Below, piece after piece: positions 19,959-33,800 of a stretch of DNA of 64,000 nucleotides. The stretch is taken from contig JAQOTA010000067.1 in the NCBI GenBank assembly GCA_029532415.1, forward strand, positions 124,001-188,000, in the 5' to 3' direction. A program made the translations under genes and the position numbers. The stretch comes from Marasmius tenuissimus. Taxonomy: Eukaryota > Basidiomycota > Agaricomycetes > Agaricales > Marasmiaceae. Below the pieces are notes generated by a model. That model worked only from the letters and a program-made list of their open reading frames with translations. It did not search any database and was not told the DNA's origin. How positions within the stretch are numbered: the first letter of the stretch is position 1; every line of letters begins with the position of its first letter.

Positions 19959-22125
19959 ATACTGATTACCGACGTTCTGACTGGAGCATAGTACGGAAAT
20001 ATGTTCAGAAAGATACTCATGGGCGACGTCATTGCGCGGAGGGATGTCTCATTGCAGGTCCTAGAAGTGGTCGTGGAAACTAAACATCGAGAATCGGATG
20101 GTGGGGAATTACAACAACGGTCCAAAGTGATGAGAGTTAGGAAAACCATGCAACACGTCGAGGTAATGGGACTACCCGGAAATTTCACAAGCATAGCAAT
20201 TGAGAGATTGGACGGGACTCAAGAGGGTCTTCAGATTGTAAGCACACTTGATAGGAGTCTGGGTCAGCATCTTATGAGCCATTGCAGATAGCAGAGAGAG
20301 TATGTAGGGAGCTGGCATCTCGGCGGTTTGTTCAGATACATGCTCGCGGAGTGGTCTACTAACCTGAATACAGGTCACCGCTATTCCCCCAGCTGGTAGG
20401 AATAGGCCAGTCCAAGCACCCGATGTGGATTGTGCATGATGGTAGGGGTTTTTAGTCGGCAGGTTTATTTGCGGGCACTGACAAGTACGTTGAAGAACTG
20501 GCAAACGGGAAGGAGTTTGCCATTAAGATGTGGGCTGAAGGGAGTCAAGTTGTGTGGTACTACCTTTGGTATACTTCGGTATGTCCACCTTTTTGGCATC
20601 CCACGTCGACTGATGATGTTTTTAGAATACCTCGGTGTTTGCTTTGTGGGAAGACAAGACTCTGACAATACCTGTGAGTGGTTTATTAAGAGAATTTACC
20701 CCTCTGATGGATGAAGAAACAGGTTGTGTTCGAGTGGGGTTTTTGGAATTTCAACCTCAAAACCCACACTTGGCAATACGACATTCCATCCATCTGTCTT
20801 TCCCCACCAAACATCGACCTATCTCTCATCCCACTCCGCTATCTACCAACCCCACTTCGCCACGAAACACCTCCCCGACTCGACCCCACCGAGATCGTCG
20901 CCTGCATCGAGAACCAACTCGGTGACTTTTTGCATGTGATTGCGTCATTTGGGGCGACGAGGCACGTCGAAGATCTTTCAGCTTTCGCACGTCATGGTCT
21001 TTTAACCTTCGGGGCTGTTGTCGACCGAAACCAACCCGAAATCGTCGCCCACCTCCCCTCTACTCCCGCCCCTCAATTGTGTTTTGACAACTTTAGCACC
21101 GGCGTTGAAGCCACGTACTCCACTTCCAGTATGTTGACCTGCCCCATCCATCGTTCGTGTGCTAACTTGTGTAGTACCATCTCGTGTTGATTTCTGCTCT
21201 GACCAGCCGGCGGTGAAGGTGAACCTTCACTTCTCCTTACACTTTCTAGACCCACTTCGACAACGTACTGCCTACCTCGCCCAGTCTGTTCCGTTTGCCT
21301 TTGGGTGTCATGATTTGTTCAATGACCTTGGCGAGTCCCCCTCCATTCCTTGCCAATTCCCCGCTGATCTTTATTTCCCTCAGTGCTCATTGACGAGGTT
21401 CGAGTTTCTCTGGTCGGCACAATCCCCAATAACTCCACATCCTCGACCCCCATTTATCTTTTTGTCCCTCCAATTCCTATAGAGCATAGCAATGGGGTGT
21501 ACTCCATACACTATCCCCTTGTTGCCCCACTTTTTTACTGGTCCCTCGACCCGAACGGAGAACATGTGATATCAGAGGAGGATTGGGAGATGAACGGGAT
21601 TCCCAAACTTGAGGTTCTGTCTTGGATTGGCGCGTCGTGGGGCAGTGGGAGTTACTGGGCAGTACAAGAGTATTTACAAACACAGAACTACGACTTGGAT
21701 GGTAGAAAATATGCAGCAGAACATCAATATCCTGTGCTGATACCGGGTGAGTCGCAGCTCTGTTTTGTGTTTTGGGTCTTTCTCTGGTATATACTTACTC
21801 CCGAGATTTTAGGTGATCCTTTTGACGTGAGGTTTTGTAACTGGAACGAGTCAGAAACAGGTGAAGACTGGAGTGATACCAGCTCGGAAGGTGAGTGTTC
21901 AAGGACATCGGAGACTCTGGCAACTCATGCCGCCCCATAGACACTCAACATAGCGATCAGCCCCCCTCCGAAAGTTCTGCTACGCGAAATGGGAAGGCCC
22001 GGATGCTGAAATACACTCAGAAGATATCCAGGGTATTTAGGCGAAACACGCGAAGATCTAAAGCAAGACCTGCAGCATTGGCTGACAGTGTACCTTCAAT
22101 ACAGAGAACCCGAAAGGACAGGTGA
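19818..22125 (+). pseudogene. Family A copy 1 (nonsense mutations)
   Basis: Exons from conserved splice sites: 19,818-19,943, 19,992-20,299, 20,374-20,578, 20,626-20,673, 20,723-21,128, 21,175-21,330, 21,384-21,746, 21,813-21,890 and 21,941-22,125. Donors include GTATGT at 19,944 and GCGAGT at 21,331 (a GC-AG intron). All exon lengths and phases equal those of the intact copy 5 except the last exon. Two in-frame TAG codons break it: 20,289-20,291 (Tyr position in copies 4 and 5) and 20,453-20,455 (Trp position). The C-terminal half is open and closest to copy 5, while exon 1 and the upstream sequence are closest to copy 4. The function of the family is unknown. Confidence 0.8.
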
Positions 22126-24780
22126 ATGTAGTATTTGATCTGTCTAATTCAACCTTGGCCATGCTATTCGATAACGTTGCCCCCAACCACTTTTTTTTAT
22201 TTTACCGAGTGTCATTGTCCACAATCCAGCTTGAGTTAAGCCCGCCTTTAAATGTTACCATGAAGTCATTATTCTCGGAACGAACGTCCACCTGAATGAT
22301 TGTGTCTGTAGCGAGATCCCCGGTAGTACTCACAATATCCCATTCGACCGAGGACAGTGATTGAATTAGCGTCGATTTTGCTTTGTGACCTCTTAATCTA
22401 GAGGTACACGCCCGCAAACATGGGCATATCCCCACTTCAGCTGAGTCTAATCACCGGGTATTGACTCTTCTACACTTTGAAAGCTCCGGCTGGAAATGAG
22501 TCGGCGAGCTTATAGAAAAACGATGTGTTTAAACCAGGAAACCACGTGAGAAGAGATACATTGAATAAATGTTCCAAGTCCACTCCCTGGAATAGGGAAA
22601 TTGTGCAAGTTCTGCCCTTTGGTCCCTCAACGAGGAAGTGCCTTTGCTGTTCAGTTAAGTATGCTAGTCAGGCCTAAGTACAGGAACAACTTGACTGCCA
22701 GTTTCTACGGATACAAATGATCGGAGTACAACTAACCTTTGGTCGGAGTCGGCCACAAAAACGTCTCGTCTGTTATCCACCGATTAAGTTCGTCGAACGC
22801 GAGGATTACCACCCATTACACGGAAGAATTGTAATCTCGACTCAAAGAATCGGGACAATCAATCTCACTCTCCACGAATCACATCTTAGCCGTGACCGTT
22901 CGATCTGACGTGGCGGTAGAACATATCCAAACTAGCGAAAGCACGGGATATCCGTTGTTCTAACTCAGAACCTCGAGTTTCGGGCCAGTGTTGTTACTGA
23001 CAGAACATGTTGCGTCTGATCTCGGCCTCACAAGGGTCTTTTCGAAACCTAATCCCAGCAAAAATCACATCATAACACAAGGAATAACCGAGGGATATGA
23101 GAATTTACCAAGTACGGCGAGCAATGAGTCATAGGACCAACGGCCATGCACATTCAATCTACAATCGAAGTCTCAGCGTGCTTTCTGAAGCGTGAGCGTG
23201 AGTTATTGAAACCTTGAGCGGTGACAAAAGCACGATGTGGCCCCGACCGACATACGCCTTCAGAAAATTCCCCGGCTGGCATGCTGTTGTTGTCAACAAT
23301 GACATTTATATTAGCACGGAAGACGTCGGAAAGACGCTATCATTCATCGAGATCGGCCGTGCTGTGGGGTCTTCGAGGTAATCGGATTGCAGCGGGCCAT
23401 TAGTCTCATGTATGGAAGATCCCGTCTGGGAACACACCTCGGTCTCGTTAGGAGTTCGATAAATTCGTGATATGTGCTCTAGAAAAACGCTCGGGTAAAT
23501 AGAGTCGAATAAGGACCCTTGATAATTTAGCCCAAGGGCATCAAAGTTCTCGAGCGAGACGATTTGAAAAGACCGTATGGAAGCGTACCAGGTTCGTTGT
23601 AATGTCGTATCGATTGCCTCGGTGAAATGAGCTTACTGGGATAACAGAAGATCACACACTAGTCAATAGTGGAGAAACCTGAGGATTCTTTTAGCCACAG
23701 CGATTCAGCGGCGACGAGCCTTCACCTTCTCATCGTCTCTTTGACTGGATGAATTACTTTTCACTGATTCGCGTACTGGCTCCGATGCGGATAGTTATCA
23801 ACACGTATGGGGACCAGCGTAACCTTTTCGAGTGTCGTACACCCTTTCTGTCCACTTTTAAATCCACTCCTACTGGTATTGGGAAGGCTCCTTAGCTAGC
23901 TATATGGTAGCAACCTTCGGTTTGGAAGGGATATTCTGAACGTACCTTGGGCACCAAACTGATTTCGATGCTCCTTCCGCCCAATTGATTCATAATTTGT
24001 GTTTCCTTTGGTTAATGGTGAATGCAGACAATTATTCGTACACAATTTTCGGCCAATTTCCGGCATCCCCGAAGGTATGTGATTTCAAGGACAGGTGTGA
24101 ATATGTTTGAGTAGGGTTGTGATGCGCCAACTCGTTTGAACCTTTTGGCGGAGATACTCTATATTTAAGGGCTGCCCTTCTTGAGTTGACTTTCGTGCGA
24201 TATCAGTGAAAGTGAAATGAAGGTATTTTCACGAGAACGTGAAAATGATTACGTTGAACCATAAAACTCGTGGTCTGCCTCAAAGAGAGAGAACACACGA
24301 TATTCAGGGTTATATTTCGGCCCTCGAATATTGATTATGAGAGCGGTGTTCATCTGTATAGATTGAAATTCACGATGTACGAAGCTGTTGATACGAGGAC
24401 ACAATTCTTTTCCAGCCTTAACGGCAACTATGGAAACCCCGCACTGGGCAGAGAACCATCATTTTTGCCATCGCTCAAAGTGAGACCAACCGAGGCCTCA
24501 CCAGGACCATTGTCGAAGCCTGTGTCCTGGTGTGATAAATCCTCAGATATGTAGCCGGAAGCTCTTAATAAGAGATGATGATGCTATGGTATCGGTTAAA
24601 ACGAAAGGGCTCAACATCGGGGACGAAATTTCTCGTAAGCACGGGGGCCAGATCTGCCGAGTCAACTGTTGTTGCTGGTATTCGTAGCCGGAGTAATTGA
24701 AGCGTGATTACTCAGAGTTCTACGGTGAAAAACCGTACTGAGAAACGACACCAATGGAAGTCGAAACTCCGTGGCAGGGG
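22126..24780. repeat. E segment, copy 1 (contains R1)
   Basis: The sequence after copy 1 corresponds to 55,368-57,150 after copy 5. An R1 repeat unit lies at 22,600-22,980. Parts between about 23,125 and 24,050 are missing from the copy at 56 kb. No coding frame is supported on either strand. Confidence 0.55.
22600..22980. repeat. Dispersed repeat R1, unit 3 (no MITE)
   Basis: This uninterrupted unit runs from TTCTGCCCTTTGGTCCCTCAA to CTAACTCAGAACCTCGAG. At GACAATCAATCTCACTCTCC (about 22,855-22,875) it shows the empty version of the site where MITE 1 sits at 14,837. Confidence 0.6.
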
Positions 24781-27240
24781 GATATGATGGTGCGTGGTAC
24801 GTCCGTAGGTTCAGGCAGAGTTTGAATCTGTGTTGATCAGCTGCATTTTCGAATTATCGTGACTCGTGTTGTTTTTCTCCTCCCACCATGTTCACTACCG
24901 TCGATGGCCACACTGCCCTTGTATATTACAACATCATAATGGTACCCTGGATTGTCCCTCCTTCGAGCTTATCTCGCGCCATCTTATGTCTAATAATCTC
25001 TACAACCAGAACTTCAGGAAGAGCCTTCATTCAGGTACAGCTGCCTGCACGATCTGGTGCGTTGTATATCATTTCCGAGATGCAGCTCGCAAGACTGAGA
25101 ATCTTAGACACCCCTCTCAGAGCAATACCCGGCGATTTTATTCCTACTACTAGCGGTGCATCATCCACCTGCAACGAATTGGCTCAGAAGAGATCAAATA
25201 ACCGTTCCTCAATTATTTTGTGCCTTCTGCCCCGGCCCCTTATCTTCTATTGATCTTCCGTGAGCTGCGGGGTCTAGTGCGCACATCAATGAACTCGTCA
25301 CCTCACGAACCCTCAAATTCAACTGGGTGGGTTTTGCGGGTCGAGGGCTTCGCATTCCGTGAGCGGGAACGGTGCGAGAAAAGGAAGGGCAGAGAGTGGG
25401 GATATTGGGTGGATGGCCGTGAGTGTGAATGTTCAATGAGCTATCCCAGTCTCCATCCCATTCTCCAACAGGTGAGTACGGCATATTTCCCTCCAGGGTT
25501 TTTGACCAGCTGAGTTTCCATTCGGTTTTCCGGCTCTCGTCAGTAGCACAAGAATTTACGGAGAAAACACGCCACCCTGTTAAAGTGCACTCAAAAATTC
25601 CAACCCGTACAACTCCGTTTTACCCATCTCGACTACGGTACGATATGACTGCATGATGACAGATATCGTCAAAGGTCTATTTTTTACGCTATCTTGTTGT
25701 AGTATTTAGGCTGACAGCTCCCATTGTAGACTTAAGTCTGAGCGCGGGGGAACATCGCCTCATCAGGCGCATAGATGCAAATAGGAGAAGACACCTTCTC
25801 AGTGATCTTCTCCTCACTCTGGATCCACCCTCGGTCAGGTTTTGGTGCTAGCCTTTGTCCCCCTTCAAATTACCGCATCTATCAATCCTTGTCGGCGGGC
25901 GATGGTCTCTGTGAAGCTCGTTTGCTCGGACACAGAGTGACAGAATCAAGGTACGTTTTACTGTCACACAAGTGGGTACAAAACTTATGATGTATTCCAG
26001 ATCCCCTCCTTCTAACCCCGGATATTTGCCCTTTGCACAACTAGCCAGGCAGTGTGTTCAAAGATAGATGCCCTTTTAGCACCGAAGGTGTACCTCACGA
26101 CGTGAGCTTCTGGCTTCCTATCTCCTGCGCTTTACACTGACAATACTGGTGAACTCGAAAATTTTTCTGATCGCGTAGTGGCCGACTATAAAGATTTCAA
26201 AGCAGAGGTTTGTTAGCCTCGGGAGGATGATACTGAGAGTTAGTACTCGCCGTTTGAGGGTCGCAGTAGGACCGATACTCTAGGTATGCTCATATCATCC
26301 TACAACATGTTACCATTGCTGAAGGTTTTCTTTCAGTAGATTTATAACCATCGAATCGTTCAAGAAGTATCGGGTCTCGGACAATGGTGGCATAATTAAC
26401 ATATTGACGCCTCTCGTCCGTGAGTACTTTCAGTTTTCGGTATATCGAGTAATGTAAGACCCCCTGTTTAGCTTTCACGAGTGTGAGCTGCGAGGGCACT
26501 GCGAATAAGGCTTCCTAGACTGTCTCTTTGGTTATTTCGCTGGCTCTGGCGGGACTTAGGTTTTACTGTTCACTCCGAGTCCAAGTCAACATTGTCAGTT
26601 TCGCACCAACAATACTATGTATGGTATTCCTCGTGATGAAATCCGGCCGTAGACGGTCTCACGAACTTCTATCGCCACAAGAGTACACCTTGAGGTATCA
26701 AATTCACCTCTTCGTTGTCGGCAACTCCTCTCGACCTAACGGGGGCTTTGGATTGCCTTATCAGACCAGCAAAGTGTGAATTCTCTGATCCATCATGAAG
26801 TACGCCCATTTGTTGCACTAATAGTTTGGTTATAAAAGCTTTCACCTCAACATCAACCACATTCGATGGCTCCATTCTCGAATTCCATCCTGTTGGATCT
26901 TGTCCGGCGCACTGTGTTATCCGGGTACCGAAACGAAAATAAGCAGCCAAGACTAAGAAGAACAGTGCACTCGTCGTTCAAAAACTCAAAAATGGTTTCC
27001 AAATGAGTATGATACAACGCTCTAGCTCTCCTTCGCTTGGCCGACACACTCTCTATTGGTTTCCCGGACCCCCAGAGAATAGAGCTCGCTATCACCCTCA
27101 CTGTAGACAAGACAAACACGATCGCCAGAAAGACCGGATACCTACAGAGCCTCCGGGAGAGCTAACTTTGTTACTACCCTACTCGACCACGCGCTTGAAT
27201 GCCTTGCAGTGGACCTATATTAGTCGTGCGTTCTAATTTC
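24781..27240 (+). other. Block B, copy 2, with a plausible two-exon fragment
   Basis: The clearest coding-like part of block B is an open frame from about 25,257 to 25,471 containing TGWVLRVEGFAFRER and REWGYWVDGREC. It ends at a GTGAGT donor; after an intron of about 70 nt ending TCGTCAG, a second frame (about 25,544-25,655) contains AQEFTEKTRHPVKVHSK and ends in TGA. I do not recognise the protein. The equivalent sequences near 16,730, 42,360 and 57,780 are more degraded. The rest of the block (25,700-27,240) has only short frames on both strands. Confidence 0.4.
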
Positions 27241-28732
27241 TTTTAGCTACTTGGTTGGGCTATTCAGGCTCAAGATATTCTTAGTGGGCTACCTTCAAAC
27301 GCTAAGCTCGCTCCGCTTCAACAATACCAGAGCAATGGTGTTCTCGTGGCCCAGAGCACTTGCCAGGTCAGCTTCTGGTTCCTTGCAACCCGAGCCCTGT
27401 CCTCATTGCACCCTGACGCAGACGACATCGGTATTGAGAGCACCTCGAGTGTCTCGAAGTTTTTGTGAGATCCTCGGGGTAGAAAATACGTACCCAGTCA
27501 GGGGGTTGAGCTTATCAGCGCGCCGGTATAGGTTGCATCTCGTCATGAGCAACCTACCAAATATGTTCACGCATTTTCAGCGGATGATATTGGTTCTGAT
27601 GATTTCGTTCCTCGTATATTCAGGACGGCCTGGATGATAGAAATCCACTTTCAATATCGTGAGGGGTGTTTTATTCTGTGGCTGATTCCAATCAAAACAT
27701 TGAGAACAGGAATTATGGCTGAGGGACAGAAGTTTTGGTACATACCATTGGTTTTCCCCGTGATCGTGCAAATCAGCCACCGCACCAATACTACCAATGC
27801 CCTGAACTACGCTGCCAAGATGAATTTTTACAGGAGTCGCGAAATTCTGAAGATGCAATGTCTCATAGACATAGGATTGGCTGAGCGAGACGTGAACTTG
27901 GAGGTTTGGATGTATGTGCACTCAGAGCATACATTAGTTTTGCCCTTGTCTTCGTCTCGTGATATCAACAAAAAGTCATCTAGATGATTGGTTTGATTGC
28001 CACTTGTGGAAATCGCACTGAAACTTCCAAGTCGCTCACAAAAGTTATTTCTTGTGAAATGAAGGCTCATAGTCCGACCGAACGCGGTATATAAAGTTTG
28101 GTCGCCCTCACTGAAGCTCACCATTCGTCAAAACCGACTGCTTCGTTCCTGTATTGAGATGAACACACCCTTAACCTCGTTAGGAACAATACCACTAGAT
28201 ATACGCTCATGTGAGTGATTCATTGTCAACGTACATGTATCCCTCACGACTGCCCTTAACATTTGCTCGGTATCTCGTTCGTTGTAAAACGATGGACCTG
28301 TAGGTTGCGCGAATTTTCATTGACCTTGCCTTCGGGCCTTCAACTAGATGTCACTTCAATCCCATGTGTATAGGTGTGTGTTAGCCTCCCTTTGGGCTCT
28401 CACTCCTGGGAATACCACCATTTCTCCGTTCCAATCTTCCGGCGTCAATCCGCATCTCTTTCAGGATCGGGCAGCGTTCGGTTCAGACCAGCCGGTAGAA
28501 CATAAAAGGATCACATCGCCAGAGCCCTCTTTTTGTCGATAATGGCTGAGCTGAATGTTTTCGCACCGGCGGACTTTGCTGGGATTATTGAAGCACGAGC
28601 ACCATAAGATGTCGTACACAGCTTTAGTACTTATCTTCGGCTGGTGTATGGGGGCGTTGACTCTTTCTTTCTTTCGCACCTTCATCAAAGCCAACATCCC
28701 GACCGACTCCCCCTCATTTTAGGTCAAAGTCA
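27241..28732. other. Unassigned sequence before copy 2
   Basis: A 117-codon plus-strand frame (27,634-27,987) and smaller antisense frames exist, but no motif or paralogue supports them. This stretch is missing from the duplicate at 55-64 kb. Confidence 0.35.
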
Positions 28733-30877
28733 ATGAATCATATTTTCTCCGGCGGCAAAGACACTCGGATTGGTGATTATGCCACCATACAGAGTGCGAG
28801 TCGCCATTCGACGACAAATATCTATGACAATCATCGCGGGGATCCATTGAATTGGTGCTTGGAGGTAGACTGAAAACGACTAGGCTGACTGGATAGTAGT
28901 GTGGGAACATAGGAGACATCATCGTGCGGAAGGACGTATCAACAGAGATCATAGATGTGATTGTCGAACCTCAACGTCAAGAATCTGAATGTGGAAAGTC
29001 TCGCCAGCGGCCTAAAGTCTTGAAAATCAAGAAAAGGATGCAGCATGTTGAGATAGTTGGGCTATCGAGAAGTTTCACGATTATTACAGTTGAGCCATTG
29101 GACGGGACTGAAGAGGCTTTTCAGAATGTAAGACCACTTTGAAGAAGTTTGGATTGATTTTTGATGAACGACGGCAGGTATCAAAGCATGTGTGTAAAGA
29201 GCTTTCATCTCGGCGGTATGTCCAGATACCTACCCGCGGACAATCTTATGACTTAAATTCAGGTCGCCACTATTCTCCCAACTGGTTCAAATAGGCCGGT
29301 CTAAATGGCCGACGTGGATTGTGCATGGTAAGTGATCTTTGTTAGTGGCCGTACTTGGAGGCACCGAGGAATACGTCGTAGAAGTGGCAAATGGGCAGAC
29401 AAGACTTTGACGATCCCTGTGAGTGATCAAGTTATTTATAGCACCCACCGTCATCTAATAATACAACAGGTTTCAGACGAGTGGAGGTTTTGGAATTTTA
29501 ACCCCAAAACCCATGCTTGATCATACAATGTTCCATCCATCCCCGTCTTCCCACCAAACATCGACCGGTCCCTCGAATCACTGTTCTTAGTACCAGTCCC
29601 ACTTCGCCATGAAACACCTCCCCGACTCGACCCCACCGAGATCGTAACCTGCGTCGAAAGACAACTTGGCGACTTTTTGCATGTGATTGCGTCATGGGGC
29701 AGACGGGGCACGTCAAAAACTTTCAGACTTCACTTGACGCGGGCTTTTGACCTTTTGGGCTGTTGTCGTTTGCAACAAACCCAAAATCATCGCCCACCTT
29801 TCCTCCACCCCCTCGCCTCTATGGTACTGTGCAAATCAAAGTGCTGATGTTGAAGCAATCTACTCCGGCACGGGTATGTTGACATCTGCCTAATCCGTCT
29901 TCCTTGTACTAATTTGTCCAGCGCCATGGCAAGTCAATGTCTCTCGCCATCACCCGAAGATGAACGTGAACCTGCACTTCTTCTGGCGCTTTCCAGACCA
30001 CACTCGTCAGCACTGCCTACCTTTTCCAGTCTCTGCCATTCACTGATCCACAACAAGATCTATTGAATGTCCTTGGCAAGTATGCTACAGTCCTTTGCCT
30101 TTTTTCCACTAAAACTGCTTCCCCTTAGTGTGCATTACCGGGATCCAATTTGCCGTTGTCGGTACAATCCACAACTGTCCCCCATCCGCAACTCCCGTTT
30201 ATCTTTTCATCCCTCACATTCCTATTGAGTATAACAACGGGGTACATTCAATACGTAATCCCCTCGCCAGCCCGCTCTTTTACTGGTCTTTCGACCCAAA
30301 CGGCCGGCAAGTGATTTCCGAGGATGATTGGGACAAACATGGGGTTCCCAGGCTGAAAATACTGTCATAGATTGGCCTATCGTAGGATGTCAGTGCGTAT
30401 GATATATCTTACCATCACCTACGCACGAAGGGTTACGATTGTGATGGTGGACAATACGCTCAAGAACATGGTTATCCCGAGTTGATACAAGGTGGGTCGC
30501 CATTTCTCGTTTCCGGATTGAAGCACTGATCCAGGTTGCTTGTTCTCAAAATTTCAGGCGATCTTCACGAACGTAGAAACTGGGATTTGGAAGAGTCAGA
30601 TATAGCAGGGGACTCGAGTAGCCCATCTTTACCATGTACGTCGTCTCACGTCGGGAACACATTGGCTCATTCACCTACCTTTCTTAGATACCCCCAATGC
30701 TCAGATTGCAAACTGCAAGCAATCAAATGGCTCCATTATCGTTTAAAAATGCAAAACCAACCCCCGGATTGCCAGGTACTTTCAAATCGTCACCACCCGG
30801 AGGCAGTCTTCTGCGAGGTTCATGAAGACACTCGGTGGTCTAAAGCTAGCTCCTCAGCTTTGGATAGCGGAGTGTGA
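28733..30877 (+). pseudogene. Family A copy 2 (oldest, heavily degraded)
   Basis: Recognisable parts: start ATG at 28,733 with a weakened N-terminal segment; an exon 2 remnant (about 28,920-29,142, RRKDVS/MQHVE-like); a fused remnant in which most of the exon ending LWYT and the next exon is deleted (about 29,385); exon 6 from about 29,470 (WRFWNFNPKTHA, then TGA where other copies have Trp); the GC-AG intron 30,076-30,128 (GCAAGT donor); and exon 8 from 30,129 ending in an early TAG near 30,367. A diverged last exon lies near 30,691-30,877. It is clearly non-functional and more distant from the other four copies than they are from each other. Confidence 0.75.
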
Positions 30878-33800
30878 GCAAATGGAGCTAGGAAATGGAG
30901 AAAAAAATGAATTTTCTATGGATTTTAGCGTACATTCAAGCTCTCGTCGTTATCCAGCCTGCACTCTCGTGAATGAGTTAGCTACAAAGAGTTGACGTCG
31001 AATGTTTAGACACCAGGTTCCAATATCAACGTGTCTGTCGACGTTGAAGGTCCTAATTTTCTTCGAAACCTTGTTTGTCGAACATAGAGATGCTCTAAAC
31101 CGTAAAGTAACCTTACCTCGGCGTGAAATTATCACATAGGATGAGGTGCATACGCGTCCTTGCGTAGCGTAAGTATCAACCTCAGGGTCCAGGCATTGTT
31201 CTCGTCGGTTGGAAATATTTAAGAGAGAAAGAGAACCAGCAGGACGTGAGGACGAGCAAGAAAGACCCAACTATGACTGGTGTCGCTGCACCGAGGATAG
31301 ACTGATAGATATTGCCTTTCAACGGCTTCCTGACCATTGGAGGCTCAGCGCTCAGTACCCAGCGACTCCACTGACGCTTATTTGGATGCAAGTATACCTA
31401 AGAAAGGTGAATGCTTACCGCTCATTTAGCTCTCGCGTTAGCATTCCATATTCATAGAAATAATCGTTATAACTACCTTCAGCTTAATCTGAGAGTGTTA
31501 GCCGGGTGTCAAAAGAACCACAGATCATCATGGTAGCGACCTTCGGATGTGTTCAATGAGAGAGACCTATGAGACCCACATGAAGGACGGCTGATACTCG
31601 CACGAGAAAACCTCGAGACACCCTTTGTTATTCAGCATCGCAAAACTTGAATGAGATACATCAGGAAGACGAGTAATTTTCCGGCGGCCGGTTTCGGCAG
31701 TTCTTGGCTTTTCAGCCATTCTCGCAGGCTGACAGGCTCAAAGGTCCAAAAAAGCTACGCAAATACCGCAGTCAGAGAACCGTATGTCATGCTAATGAAA
31801 AGATAAATACCATCAGCATGGTCTATCCAGACTGAAAATGATTGTGAACCTACATTTTGCCTCGGGAAATTGGCTGTAAGACCGAGTTTGTGTGCTGAAG
31901 ACTCAGCCTGCGGAAAAACAGACATAGCCGGTCAGGACCCTGATCCTTAGCGTAAAACGGCCAGGAACGGCCAAGACCGGTTTTTTTGTGATCTTCCCGA
32001 TGTACCTCTTGATTGAAACATCAATGAGTCATTCAAGGGATGTTCTTGTAAATTATCTACCATAGATTACGATTCTACCTCCCAATTGATTAAGAATGAG
32101 CGCACGGAAGGAGCAACCGAAAGACCCGAAAGTCATGAGCAACCCTGTCCTCAGAGCTACTGATGTACGTCGTTTACTCCACAAAAGCGTATAAAATAAT
32201 AATGGCGTGCTCATCTCGAACACTTCATATCGTCCCTACTCCCCAGCCTAATTGCAGATCTGTTTTGTAGGTTCTAACGTGGCTCGCTTACACCCGACGG
32301 CATTTGACCGGACTGACAACCAACGTCCTTGTGGGGTCAATAAGGCGTATAGCCCCCCTGTTGGCTCGACAGCTAGTTTATCAAAATGCTGGCTTGAAAT
32401 TTGTTAACAAGGACCGATATTCGCTATTGCAGGGAGTTGAAGAGATGAATAAGCTCACCAAAGTTCTAAGTCAGTAGACCTCTCGGTACGCTCGAATCGG
32501 ATGGAAAGACTGCTGAAGCCGACCGTAAGATCTGTGAAATGACTGATCCTACCACGGCCTCGTCTCTCAGCTGAGCACCCACATTTAATCATGACCGAAG
32601 CCGTGACCGTCTGATGACGAGAGAGGTGGCGGGTATCCGTACGAACAAAAGCTCAGAAATCCTTTTGTGCTAATTCATAGGTTTGAGTGTAAGTAAGATG
32701 TCGGTCAAGAATGAGAGATTGCCGATTCGTACGTGAGGTTAAGGTCTTCAGAAGATGTCGACAACGACCGGGACACATTGATGTCCAACACCATCTATTG
32801 AATGTAATGCGGCCTCTAGACGACCACCACCGCGAGCAGACGTTTTACCGTTTCTGCTGGCAGCATTGGCGGTAACCCTCTGTCGAGTATTCGATAAGGT
32901 AGATCTGCCATTCGGAGATCCTGCCTCACATCATCGGAACTTCAATCAGGGGCACCAAAGCGAGGGGAAAAGGAAAGGACGCCGTCTCGTTTCTCCTTCT
33001 CTTGTCTCTAATGGCATTCCAAAAATGGGAGACGGTGTCGATACGAGGTTGATATCTCGGTACCCAAACTGACGGAGAGGGCCCGACGAGTTGTTTGGGG
33101 GCCAAGTTTAAGGTCATACGCCCCTGTTGGAGGGACGCTCTTGTCCTTCATGAGCATTCGACCGTGACATAGCCGCACTAGTGTTATACAACGATGGGGA
33201 AATATGGACCTTTACTAGCCTTTTCAATATCCAGGGCTGAGGAACTTCGTAGTCCTTCGGTGGTTTTAGTGTTCGTTCCACCACTATGAAAAGAGATTGC
33301 AAAAATGATCAGTAAACACCTAGTATGATTGGTCATAGAACCTCACCTCGACGCCGAGTTTTCAACTGTAGATCTCCAGCCTCTAGCTCAAATCGGTGAC
33401 ACAGAGACGATGTCTCGTTGTCTCCCATTCCTTCACAAGCGGCGGCTCGATAGTAAGTGATCAAGCGGGGCGCAATCCGAAGACAGATATACCATGGTAT
33501 CGGTATGGATCCTCCAAGCTATCAACATTTCTCGACCCCTGTTAGAACCTATAGCTGCATAACCCGACTCTAATAGGTCAGACTTGGGTCAGACTCGTAG
33601 TTGGGCCAGCTGTTTGTCCATCACGGCAGGGATTTGTATTCGACGAACCTAGAATGACAACGAAAGTTTTTGATTTTTGAATTGACAACCGAGTGGCTCC
33701 GAAGGTAAAGAGAATCGGATGACAGGATGGCTAGGAAAAAAAAGTTACGATGAGGTCGAGCGTTGTACGAAAGGAAGTTCAGGCGAAGTCCAAATCATGA

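Noticed and set aside
27634..27987. 117-codon plus-strand frame as a gene
   Set aside because: It has no motif, no splice context and no copy in the other duplicated segments, and an antisense frame covers the same bases.
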